From CAZEZY01 sp964516635 (GTDB lineage Bacteria > Pseudomonadota > Gammaproteobacteria > Burkholderiales > Burkholderiaceae_C), in NCBI GenBank assembly GCA_964516635.1, contig CAZEZY010000145.1:1-5493 (forward strand): DNA of 5,493 bases, given 5' to 3'. Numbering within the stretch: position 1 is the stretch's first letter; each line of letters opens with the position of its first letter. Position numbers and translations under genes: made by a program. Shown here piece by piece: positions 1 to 5,493 of this stretch. The notes beneath the pieces were generated by a model. The model ran no database searches and was not told the origin of the DNA. It was given only the letters and a program-made list of their open reading frames with translations.

Positions 1-993
1 GCGCAGGTTGTCGGCAAACACCTGAATGGCGACTTTTTCGGCCTCTTCGCGCAGGCGGGCAAACAGGTCGCGCTCGGTGGACAGGCCGAGCTTGACGCGC
101 CACGTCCAGCCCACGCACTTGCGGATGAGGTCGTCTGCCGGGCGGCCCTGGTGGCTCCAGCCCAGGTGGCGGGCGATGCGGCCTTCAGCCAGCGAGGGCA
201 CAGCGGTGGGCTGGGTACCCGTTTTCGCGCTGTCAGGCATTTCCGGCTCGGGCACCACCAGCTTGACGTCCAGGATTTCGAGCGCGCGACCGCGGAAAAC
301 AGCCAGGGCGCGGTGCGATGGGATGCGGCTGATGGGTTCTTCGTGGTCGAAGTAGTCGCGGAACTTGGCCACGTCCGGGTCGTTCTCGTTCTTGCCATCG
401 AGCTTCTTGCTCTGCAGCAGGCCTTCCTGCCACAGCCATTCGCGCAGCGCCTGAACGAGCAAGGCGTCCTCGGCCCAGCGCTCGCTCAGAATGTCCCGCA
501 CCCCATCCAGCACGGCGGCCACGGTGGTGAAGTCGCTGCCATCTTCGCCTTTGTCGGCCTTCACATAGGCTTGGGCTTCGTCCGCAGGCACGCGGGTCGG
601 TTGTGCGAACAGCAGGTCGGCCAGGGGTTCGATGCCGTTTTCCCGGGCGATCATGCCTTTGGTGCGACGCTTGGGCTTGTAGGGCAGGTAGAGGTCTTCC
701 AGCTCCTGCTTGGTGGGTGCGGCCTCGATGGCAGCACGCAATTCGGGCGTGAGTTTGCCCTGCTCTTCGATGCTCTTGAGCACGGCGACGCGGCGGCCCT
801 CGAGCTCGCGCAGGTAACCCAGACGTTGATCCAGTTCGCGCAACTGGATGTCGTCCAGCCCGCCGGTGACTTCCTTGCGATAACGGGCAATGAAAGGCAC
901 GGTGGCGCCACCGTCCAGCAGCGTGACAGCCGCCTCGACCTGACGAGTGGCAACGTTCAGTTCCTGCGCGATCTGCGCGATGATGTTGGGCAT
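1..993 (-). CDS. tex: Transcription accessory protein Tex, N-terminal part (runs off the left edge)
   Basis: The 331 residues seen start MPNIIAQIAQELNV and remain open to base 1. They match the N-terminal half of Tex (E. coli YhgF): near residues 33-45 is VPFIARYRKEVTGGLDD, then GYLRELEGRR, ELEDLYLPYKPKRRTKG, KFRDYFDHEEPISRIPSHRALAVFRGR and GWTWRVK, all family hallmarks. Tex is a cytoplasmic nucleic-acid-binding protein of about 780 residues, linked in other bacteria to transcription, toxin expression and stress survival. The window holds the helical N-terminal region; the YqgF/RuvC-like, helix-hairpin-helix and S1 domains would lie beyond the edge. ATG at 993 is chosen because an in-frame TGA lies at 1048-1050 with no other ATG, GTG or TTG between, and the alignment begins here. 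There is no obvious Shine-Dalgarno; a UUCG hairpin ends 13 bases upstream. It is probably independent of the upstream operon. Identification is firm; completeness cannot be judged. Confidence 0.96.
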   Translation of the reverse strand, partial: MPNIIAQIAQELNVATRQVEAAVTLLDGGATVPFIARYRKEVTGGLDDIQLRELDQRLGYLRELEGRRVAVLKSIEEQGKLTPELRAAIEAAPTKQELEDLYLPYKPKRRTKGMIARENGIEPLADLLFAQPTRVPADEAQAYVKADKGEDGSDFTTVAAVLDGVRDILSERWAEDALLVQALREWLWQEGLLQSKKLDGKNENDPDVAKFRDYFDHEEPISRIPSHRALAVFRGRALEILDVKLVVPEPEMPDSAKTGTQPTAVPSLAEGRIARHLGWSHQGRPADDLIRKCVGWTWRVKLGLSTERDLFARLREEAEKVAIQVFADNLR

Positions 994-1006
994 GCGATGA
1001 ATGCAG

Positions 1007-1028
1007 AAGCCGACCCGAAGGTCGGCCT
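1007..1028 (-). other. UUCG-tetraloop stem-loop just upstream of tex
   Basis: Read on the minus strand, 1028-1020 (AGGCCGACC) pairs with 1015-1007 (GGTCGGCTT) around a TTCG loop at 1019-1016. The stem is 9 bp including one G-U, closed by C-G, giving the very stable C(UUCG)G tetraloop. It ends 13 bases before the tex ATG, where a ribosome-binding site would normally sit. It could be a second, weak terminator for the upstream operon (the bases after it, TTCTGC, are a poor T-run) or a structure in the tex leader that affects translation or mRNA stability. The structure is seen; the role is inference. Confidence 0.6.
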
Positions 1029-1058
1029 CATGGTTGTGGTCAATGGTTCAAGTTTGCC

Positions 1059-1080
1059 AGAAAAGGGCGATGGGCCGCCC
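1059..1080 (-). terminator. Probable intrinsic terminator after the SDR gene
   Basis: On the minus strand a GGGCG / CGCCC stem of 5 bp with a 6-base loop (GCCCAT) is followed directly by TTTTCT. It begins 10 bases after the TGA stop of the upstream SDR gene (stop at 1092-1090). Position, GC-only stem and trailing T-run fit a Rho-independent terminator, although the stem and the T-run are both short. It reads only in the minus direction, since the plus strand would carry the A-run before the stem. It would end the five-gene operon and separate it from tex. Confidence 0.5.
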
Positions 1081-1089
1081 GCACAACCC

Positions 1090-1995
1090 TCAGGCACTTC
1101 GCAGTGCCGCCCTCAACTGCTCGCCCACCTCGGATCGCTCGGCAAACGGATCAGGGGGATTGTGTCCGTCCGCGATCGCCTCCATTCGGGTGCGCACGCT
1201 GCTCAGGGCTTTCGGGTGGCTGTAGATGTAGAACTGGCCGGCTTCCATGGCCTCGAACACGCGGGCGGCCACTTCGGCGGCCGTGATCTTGCCGCTGCTG
1301 ACGGCCTTGTCGCTCATGGCCTGGCCGATCAGCTGGCTTTTCGTGGGCCGGGCGGCGGCGAGGTCGCCGGGGCGGTTGCGATGACTCTGGCTGATCCCCG
1401 TGGGCACAAAATACGGACACAGCACGCTGGCGCCGACCTGGTCGGTCACCAGGGCCAGGTCCTGATACAGGGTTTCGGTCAGCGCCACCACGGCATGCTT
1501 GCTCACGTTGTACACCCCCATGTTGGGGGGGGTGAGCAGGCCGGCCATGCTGGCGGTGTTGACGATGTGGCCCCGGTAGGCCGGATCGGCCTGGGTGGCC
1601 GCGAGCATCATGGGCGTGAACACACGCACGCCGTGCACCACGCCCCACAGGTTCACCCCCAGCACCCATTGCCAGTCGGCCACGGTGTTTTCCCAGATCA
1701 GCCCGCCAGCCGCCACCCCGGCGTTGTTGAACACGAAATGGGGCGCACCAAAGCGTTGCTGAACGGCCTGCCCCAGCTCATCCATGGCCTCGGCATGGGA
1801 CACGTCCACTTGGCGGGCCATCACCGTCGCGCCAGCGGCCTCCAGTTCGGTACGGGCACGGTCGAGTGCATCGGGCTGCACGTCCACCAGCACCACATTC
1901 ATGCCTCTGGCGGCTGCGATGCGGGCGGCTTCCAGACCAAAGCCGGAGCCTGCGCCCGTGATCACAGCGGTTTTGCCTGGCCAGTCGTGGATCAT
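1090..1995 (-). CDS. SDR family NAD-type oxidoreductase (301 aa)
   Basis: A complete classical short-chain dehydrogenase/reductase, a cytoplasmic Rossmann-fold enzyme that interconverts an alcohol and a ketone. The glycine-rich cofactor motif TGAGSGFG is at 13-20, NNAG at 90-93, the catalytic Asn is probably N115, and S149, Y162 and K166 form the active site (YNVSK). D38 at the end of the second beta strand (VVLVD) predicts preference for NAD over NADP. After the core, a long tail with GQFYIYSHP (from about 248) and a Pro/Asp-rich end gives 301 residues, against about 250 for minimal SDRs; this tail type is common in SDRs acting on bulky or steroid-like substrates, but the substrate is unknown here. 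ATG 1995 is supported by GAGGG, which overlaps the preceding gene's TGA, leaving a 10-base gap and probable translational coupling. It is the last gene of the operon, with a terminator-like hairpin 10 bases downstream. Confidence 0.92.
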   Translation of the reverse strand: MIHDWPGKTAVITGAGSGFGLEAARIAAARGMNVVLVDVQPDALDRARTELEAAGATVMARQVDVSHAEAMDELGQAVQQRFGAPHFVFNNAGVAAGGLIWENTVADWQWVLGVNLWGVVHGVRVFTPMMLAATQADPAYRGHIVNTASMAGLLTPPNMGVYNVSKHAVVALTETLYQDLALVTDQVGASVLCPYFVPTGISQSHRNRPGDLAAARPTKSQLIGQAMSDKAVSSGKITAAEVAARVFEAMEAGQFYIYSHPKALSSVRTRMEAIADGHNPPDPFAERSEVGEQLRAALRSA

Positions 1996-2005
1996 GGGTG
2001 TGCCC

Positions 2006-3022
2006 TCAGACCAGCTTGACCAGTTGCTTGCCGAAGTTGCGCCCCTTCAGCAGGCCCAGAAAGGCCTCGGGGGCCGATTCGATGCCTTGCGCCACGGTTT
2101 CGCGTGGTCGGAACTTGCCTGAACCCACCAGGCCACCCAGTTCGGCCAGGGCCTGGGGCCAGTCCTCCATGTGCTCGCTCACGATGAAGCCCTCCACCCG
2201 CATCCGGTTGATGAGGATCAGGGACGGGTTGGTCATGGGCAGGGGTTGTCCGTCATAGCCGGCGATCATGCCGCACACCGCGATCCGGGAAAACGCGTTG
2301 CAGCGCAGCATCACGGCATCCAGCACCATGCCGCCCACGTTCTCGAAATGGCCGTCAATGCCCTGTGGGCAGACCTGCTTCAAGGCCCGGGCCAGCGACA
2401 GGTAGTCCTGGTGCTGCCGGTAGTCGATGCAGTCGTCGAAGCCGAGTTCGCTCTTGACGTAAGCGCACTTGTCCGGCCCGCCGGCCATGCCCACCACGCG
2501 GCAACCCCGCGCCTTGGCGAGCGCGCCCACGGCACTGCCCACGGCCCCGCTGGCGGCACTCACGGTCACGGTCTGGCCGGGCTTCGGATCGATGATCTTC
2601 ACCAGCCCGTACCAGGCCGTCACCCCCGGCATGCCCACCGCGCCGAGGTAGTGACTCAATGGCACCTGGGTGGTGTCCACCTTGCGCAGGGCGCCGGGTT
2701 GCGAGGCGTCCACCACGCTGTACTGCTGCCAGCCACCCATGCCCACCACCCCATCGCCAGGCGCGAACCGGGGATGCCGGCTCTCGACCACCTCGCCCAC
2801 GGTGCCACCGATCATCACTTCGCCCAGCGGTTGCGGTGCGGCGTAGCTCTTGCTGTCGTTCATGCGGCCGCGCATGTACGGGTCCAGGCTCAGGTAATGG
2901 TGGCGCACCAGCACCTGGCCATCGGCCAGTGCGGGGGTGTCCACGGTTTCCAGCTTGAAGTTGCTCAGGCTGGCTTCGCCGTGGGGGCGGTTGTCCAGCA
3001 CGATGCGGGTATTGCTTGGCAT
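2006..3022 (-). CDS. NADP-dependent enone/alkenal reductase, CurA / LTB4DH-like MDR family (338 aa)
   Basis: A medium-chain dehydrogenase/reductase without zinc ligands, of the group that includes E. coli CurA, leukotriene B4 12-hydroxydehydrogenase/15-oxoprostaglandin 13-reductase and plant alkenal reductases. These use NADPH to saturate the C=C bond of alpha,beta-unsaturated ketones or aldehydes. Visible family marks are YLSLDPYMRGRM (43-54), MIGGTVGEVVES (70-81), GMPGVTAWYGL (130-140), the nucleotide loop VSAASGAVGSAVG (154-166), GGPDKC (181-186), whose K185 is placed to bind the 2'-phosphate of NADP, and FENVGG (226-231). Length 338 is normal and the C-terminus (NFGKQLVKLV) is typical, so the gene is intact. 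ATG 3022 has AGGAG five bases upstream. It lies 43 bases after the thioesterase and 10 bases before the second SDR. The symbol curA is not assigned because substrate specificity within this family cannot be read from sequence. Confidence 0.94.
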   Translation of the reverse strand: MPSNTRIVLDNRPHGEASLSNFKLETVDTPALADGQVLVRHHYLSLDPYMRGRMNDSKSYAAPQPLGEVMIGGTVGEVVESRHPRFAPGDGVVGMGGWQQYSVVDASQPGALRKVDTTQVPLSHYLGAVGMPGVTAWYGLVKIIDPKPGQTVTVSAASGAVGSAVGALAKARGCRVVGMAGGPDKCAYVKSELGFDDCIDYRQHQDYLSLARALKQVCPQGIDGHFENVGGMVLDAVMLRCNAFSRIAVCGMIAGYDGQPLPMTNPSLILINRMRVEGFIVSEHMEDWPQALAELGGLVGSGKFRPRETVAQGIESAPEAFLGLLKGRNFGKQLVKLV

Positions 3023-3065
3023 GAGGTCTCCTGTGCTTGTGGTGAATGGGGGGTGGACCCGTGGG

Positions 3066-3518
3066 TCAGTCGGTGGATATGCCGCCAGCGGGATCGTTGT
3101 CAGGACGATTGAGATCGTGCACCCCCCGGCTGCCGACCGGCAGGCGTTTCACGTACTTGAAGGTGCCGGTGGCGTGGGCACAGAGGCGGCCATCGGCGTC
3201 AAACACCTGGCCCTCTGTGAAGGCCATGGTCGCCGTGCGATGCAACAGCTTGCCGTGCGCCCGTTGCCGACCTTGGGCGGCCTGCATGAAACTGGTTTTC
3301 ATCTCGATGGTCACGGCGCCCATGTCGGGTTGCACGCTTCGAGCGGCATGGGCCATGACCACATCCAGCAGTGTCATGGTGGCACCGCCGTGGACCACGT
3401 TGAACGAATTCAGGTGCTCTGGGGCCGGATCGAAGGTGATTTCGGCCTCGCCACCCGCCCATTTCTGCAGTTCAAAACCCAGGTGCTCGACAAAGGGAAT
3501 GGTGACCTGAAATTTCAC
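3066..3518 (-). CDS. PaaI family hotdog-fold acyl-CoA thioesterase (150 aa)
   Basis: A small single-domain hotdog protein. PaaI-type enzymes are cytoplasmic oligomers that hydrolyse acyl-CoA or aryl-CoA thioesters, often rescuing CoA trapped in dead-end intermediates. The core motif is N37, then VVHGG (41-45), then LLDVVMAHAA (50-59), where D52 sits at the position of the catalytic acid in PaaI proteins. The second half carries TIEMKTSFMQAA and the strands LCAHATGTFKYVK. A charged tail of about 20 residues follows. The start is GTG at 3518, directly after the TGA of the upstream SDR and in the same frame; GGAGG lies four bases before it. The first internal Met (M48) would lose the active-site motif, so GTG is required. 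The zero-base spacing implies translational coupling. In context it probably recycles CoA in this acyl-CoA pathway; the substrate is not predictable. Confidence 0.92.
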   Translation of the reverse strand: MKFQVTIPFVEHLGFELQKWAGGEAEITFDPAPEHLNSFNVVHGGATMTLLDVVMAHAARSVQPDMGAVTIEMKTSFMQAAQGRQRAHGKLLHRTATMAFTEGQVFDADGRLCAHATGTFKYVKRLPVGSRGVHDLNRPDNDPAGGISTD

Positions 3519-4310
3519 TCAGCCTCCGGTGATGATGCTCACACCACCGTCCACCGCCAGCCACTGGCCGGTGATGTGCTTGCCGGCGTCCGACGCGTAC
3601 AGGAGGGTCAGGCCCTTGAGGTCTTCGTCGTCGCCCAGACGGCCCAGCGGCGCGTGGTTCGCGAGTCGCTCCTCGCCCAGGGCCTCCAGCGTGCCTTTGG
3701 TCATCTTGCTGGGGAAAAAACCCGGGCAGATGGCATTCACGCGGATACCGTATGGACCCCATTCGGCCGCCAGCGCACGGGTGAAGTTGATCACCGCACC
3801 TTTGGAGGTGTTGTAGGCGATGGTGTTCATGCCACGCGGGTTGCCCCCGAGCCCGGCAATGGAGGCGATGTTGATGATGCTGCCCTTGCGCTTCGCGATC
3901 AGGTGGTGTTTGGCCAGGTACTGGCTCAGGATGAAATAGCCTCGCACGTTGAGGTTCATCACCTTGTCCCATGCCTCGACCGGGTGGTCTTCGGCGGGCG
4001 CGCCCCAGGCGGCTCCGGCGTTGTTCACGAGGATGTCAACGCTGCCCATGCGCTGCAAGGTCTCGCTGGCCAGCCGGTGAATATCCGCCTCCTGGGCGCA
4101 ATCGGCAGCGATCCATTGCGCGTCGATGCCGGCGGCCTTGAGCTGCGCCACCGCCGCTTCGAGTTCGTCGGCTTTGCGGGCCGAGACGAGCACGCGGGCA
4201 CCCGCCTCGCCCAGTGCGTGGGCCATCTGCAGGCCCAGCCCGCGCGAGCCACCGGTCACCAGGGCCACCTGGCCCTGGAGGTCAAACAGTTGCTGGATGG
4301 TTCGTGTCAT
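3519..4310 (-). CDS. SDR family NADP-type oxidoreductase (263 aa)
   Basis: A complete classical SDR, starting MTRTIQQLFDLQGQ. TGGSRGLG (19-26) is the cofactor loop; R23 in that loop and R45 after the second strand (VLVSARK) predict NADP(H). NNAG is at 96-99, the catalytic Asn is probably N121, then S150, Y166 and K170 (YNTSK), and the C-terminus holds the usual VDGG before IITGG. The Ser-Tyr gap is 16 residues instead of the common 13, due to a short insertion (GNPRGMNTIA), a pattern seen in gluconate 5-dehydrogenase-like SDRs; function from that resemblance is only a hint. An upstream in-frame ATG at 4370 would add 20 residues inside the acyl-CoA dehydrogenase gene. It is rejected because 4310 has AGGAGA at the right distance and the family begins here. 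It lies 31 bases after the acyl-CoA dehydrogenase and abuts the thioesterase. Likely role: ketone/alcohol interconversion on a pathway intermediate. Confidence 0.93.
   Translation of the reverse strand: MTRTIQQLFDLQGQVALVTGGSRGLGLQMAHALGEAGARVLVSARKADELEAAVAQLKAAGIDAQWIAADCAQEADIHRLASETLQRMGSVDILVNNAGAAWGAPAEDHPVEAWDKVMNLNVRGYFILSQYLAKHHLIAKRKGSIINIASIAGLGGNPRGMNTIAYNTSKGAVINFTRALAAEWGPYGIRVNAICPGFFPSKMTKGTLEALGEERLANHAPLGRLGDDEDLKGLTLLYASDAGKHITGQWLAVDGGVSIITGG
3522..3527 (-). promoter_or_regulatory. Ribosome-binding site for the GTG-started thioesterase
   Basis: GGAGGC, lying within the last two codons of the SDR gene (Gly-Gly), is a near-perfect Shine-Dalgarno. Its GGAGG core ends four bases before the GTG at 3518. 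It decides that start codon, and it means that ribosomes finishing the SDR sit on the initiation site of the next gene. Confidence 0.75.
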
Positions 4311-4314
4311 GGGT

Positions 4315-4320
4315 TCTCCT
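4315..4320 (-). promoter_or_regulatory. Ribosome-binding site fixing the start of the NADP-type SDR
   Basis: AGGAGA on the minus strand ends four bases before the ATG at 4310-4308. It lies in the 31-base gap after the acyl-CoA dehydrogenase stop and favours this ATG over the in-frame ATG at 4370. Confidence 0.75.
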
Positions 4321-4341
4321 AGGGTGGGCCAGAGGCCCGGT

Positions 4342-5493
4342 TCAGAATGCCTCTTCGGGCAGCTCGGCACAAGTCATGTCGCGGGCGCTCACCACCTGCA
4401 ACCAGGCGCCGATCTTGGGCAATTCGTAATGGTAAAAAAAACGGCAGGCGGCCAGCCGCCCCAGTTGCGCCGCCGTCGCGGGGGCCTGGAGGGACGCCAG
4501 TGACACGTCGAGCCAGATCCACGCCAGCACCGTGTGTCCGAACGCCTGCATGTAGGGCACGGCATTGGCCAGCGCCTCGGTGGGCTGACCTGTTGCCCAC
4601 GCGGCCTTCGTGGCCGCGCCCACCTGTTGCAGCGCCTGGGCCAGGGCGTTGGCATGCAAGGCCAGCGCCGGTTGCTGGATGGCCCGCTCGATGGTGCCCT
4701 GCATCCGCGCGGCCAGCAACTGCAGGCCCTTGCCGTTTTCCATCAGCACCTTGCGCGCCAGCAGGTCCATGGCCTGGATGCCGTGGGTGCCCTCGTGGAT
4801 CATGTTCAGGCGATTGTCACGCCAGTACTGCTCCACGGGAAAATCGCGCGTGTAGCCGTAACCACCGTGGATCTGGATGGCCAGGCTATTGGCCTCCAGA
4901 CACCACTCGCTGGGGAAGCTCTTGACGATGGGCGTGAGGACTTCGAGCAGCAGCCGCGCCCCATCGGCGTCTTCGGGCGAGCCGGTGTGCTGCTCGTCCA
5001 CCAGACGAGCGCAGTACAGGGCGAGCGCCAGGGCTCCTTCGCTGTAGGCCTTTTGCGCCAGAAGCATGCGTTTGATGTCGGCGTGTTCGATGATGCGTAC
5101 CTGCGGCTGACTCGCATCCTTGCCCCCGGCCCCGGTGGGTCGCCCTTGCGGCCGGTTTTTGGCGTAGTCGAGGCTCGCGTAGTAACCGGCCATGCCCAAC
5201 ATGGTGGCGGCCATGCCCACGCCGATGCGGGCTTCATTCATCATGTGGAACATGCAGCGAAGGCCTTCGCCGGGCTTGCCGACGAGGTAGCCCACGGCAC
5301 CGTCACCACCTCGAACCGGGTACTTGCCCTCGCCAAAGTTCAAAAGTGTGTTGGTCGTACCGCGCCAACCGCATTTGTGGTTCAGGCCTGCCAGGGCCAC
5401 ATCGTTGCGCTCGCCCGTGAGTTGACCGTTCGTGTCCACCAGCTTCTTGGGCACGATGAACAGCGAGATGCCCTTGACACCCGGCACCAGCTG
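4342..5493 (-). CDS. Acyl-CoA dehydrogenase, C-terminal 383 residues (enters from the right edge)
   Basis: Open to base 5493 and ending at TGA 4344-4342. The fragment begins in the beta domain with GVKGISLFIVPKK, continues with NHKCGWRGTTNTLLNFGEG and MFHMMNEARIGVG, then the C-terminal helical domain. IHGGYGYTRD and DNRLNMIHEGTHGIQAMDLL are diagnostic; the Glu in HEGTHG (codon 4794-4792, residue 234 of the fragment) is at the catalytic base position of this family. The last 130 or so residues form the extra C-terminal domain found in the large, roughly 600-residue acyl-CoA dehydrogenases such as DmdC, so about one third is missing upstream. These FAD enzymes in the cytoplasm form a trans-2,3 double bond in an acyl-CoA and pass electrons to ETF. 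The GTG at 5487 is an internal Val codon, not a start. It is the first gene seen in the operon, 31 bases before the SDR. Chain-length or ring specificity cannot be told. An unusual T8 run lies at 4441-4434. Confidence 0.96.
   Translation of the reverse strand, partial: QLVPGVKGISLFIVPKKLVDTNGQLTGERNDVALAGLNHKCGWRGTTNTLLNFGEGKYPVRGGDGAVGYLVGKPGEGLRCMFHMMNEARIGVGMAATMLGMAGYYASLDYAKNRPQGRPTGAGGKDASQPQVRIIEHADIKRMLLAQKAYSEGALALALYCARLVDEQHTGSPEDADGARLLLEVLTPIVKSFPSEWCLEANSLAIQIHGGYGYTRDFPVEQYWRDNRLNMIHEGTHGIQAMDLLARKVLMENGKGLQLLAARMQGTIERAIQQPALALHANALAQALQQVGAATKAAWATGQPTEALANAVPYMQAFGHTVLAWIWLDVSLASLQAPATAAQLGRLAACRFFYHYELPKIGAWLQVVSARDMTCAELPEEAF

Noticed and set aside
957..1031. A 24-codon leader reading frame overlapping the tex start (ATG at 1031)
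   Set aside because: No Shine-Dalgarno, it starts inside the UUCG hairpin region, and the peptide has no attenuation-type codon pattern.
994..1060. Sigma-70 promoter for tex (TTGAAC or TTGACC as -35)
   Set aside because: Neither hexamer has a credible -10 element at 16-18 bases, so no promoter is called.
151..2019. A 622-codon open frame on the plus strand opposite tex and the NAD-type SDR
   Set aside because: It is aligned codon-for-codon with the minus-strand genes, so it stays open simply because those genes avoid TTA, CTA and TCA. It crosses the intergenic gap, has a His/Gly/Ala-rich composition and shows no recognisable domain, while the minus-strand frames match well-known families.
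3023..3065. Possible internal promoter or terminator between the thioesterase and the enone reductase
   Set aside because: Only a 4-bp GGGT/ACCC match with a 2-base loop and no T-run; the gap otherwise holds just the AGGAG ribosome-binding site.
2171..3112. A 313-codon open frame on the plus strand opposite the enone reductase
   Set aside because: Codon-aligned antisense shadow of the CurA-like gene with shadow-type His/Ala composition.
3711..3726. T6 run in the NADP-type SDR as a frameshift site
   Set aside because: The frame reads GGG TTT TTT CCC, which does not form an X XXY YYZ slippery heptamer, and the encoded PGFFPSK is normal for the family.
2937..4322. A 461-codon open frame on the plus strand opposite the thioesterase and NADP-type SDR
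   Set aside because: Same antisense codon alignment; no motif or domain, and it covers two complete, clearly conserved genes.
4311..4370. N-terminal extension of the NADP-type SDR from an upstream in-frame ATG
   Set aside because: It would overlap the acyl-CoA dehydrogenase, adds 20 residues unlike any SDR start, and the ATG at 4310 has a good Shine-Dalgarno.

Overview
The window is a GC-rich stretch of bacterial chromosome in which every credible gene lies on the minus strand, so it reads from high to low coordinates. Codon choice, the form of the Tex protein and the sub-type of acyl-CoA dehydrogenase suggest a betaproteobacterium of the order Burkholderiales, probably Comamonadaceae. That placement is inference from protein resemblance; the window has no rRNA or other marker to settle it.

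Layout in transcription order: (1) the C-terminal two-thirds of a large acyl-CoA dehydrogenase, entering from the right edge (5493-4342); (2) an NADP-type short-chain dehydrogenase/reductase, SDR (4310-3519); (3) a PaaI-type hotdog thioesterase with a GTG start directly abutting the SDR stop codon (3518-3066); (4) a zinc-free, CurA/leukotriene-B4-dehydrogenase-like NADP-dependent enone reductase (3022-2006); (5) a second SDR of NAD type (1995-1090); (6) a 96-base gap with two hairpins, one followed by a T-run; (7) the N-terminal 331 residues of the transcription accessory protein Tex, running off the left edge (993-1).

Genes 1 to 5 are separated by 31, 0, 43 and 10 bases. Clear Shine-Dalgarno sequences precede the four downstream genes, and no internal terminator is visible, so they look like one operon. 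Together they offer alpha,beta-dehydrogenation of an acyl-CoA, two alcohol/ketone redox steps with apparently different cofactors, reduction of a conjugated C=C bond, and CoA release by thioester hydrolysis. This fits a catabolic route for a fatty, branched, cyclic or terpenoid-like acid, but the substrate cannot be read from the window, and no hydratase, thiolase, CoA ligase or regulator is inside it. Tex is probably a separate transcription unit.

No mobile element, tRNA, rRNA, CRISPR array or phage gene was seen. Very long open frames on the plus strand are codon-aligned antisense shadows. I do not see an obviously new system. The points most worth checking are the undefined substrate of the operon, the in-frame TGA-GTG junction between genes 2 and 3, the hairpins in front of tex, and a U-run slippery site near the end of the acyl-CoA dehydrogenase.
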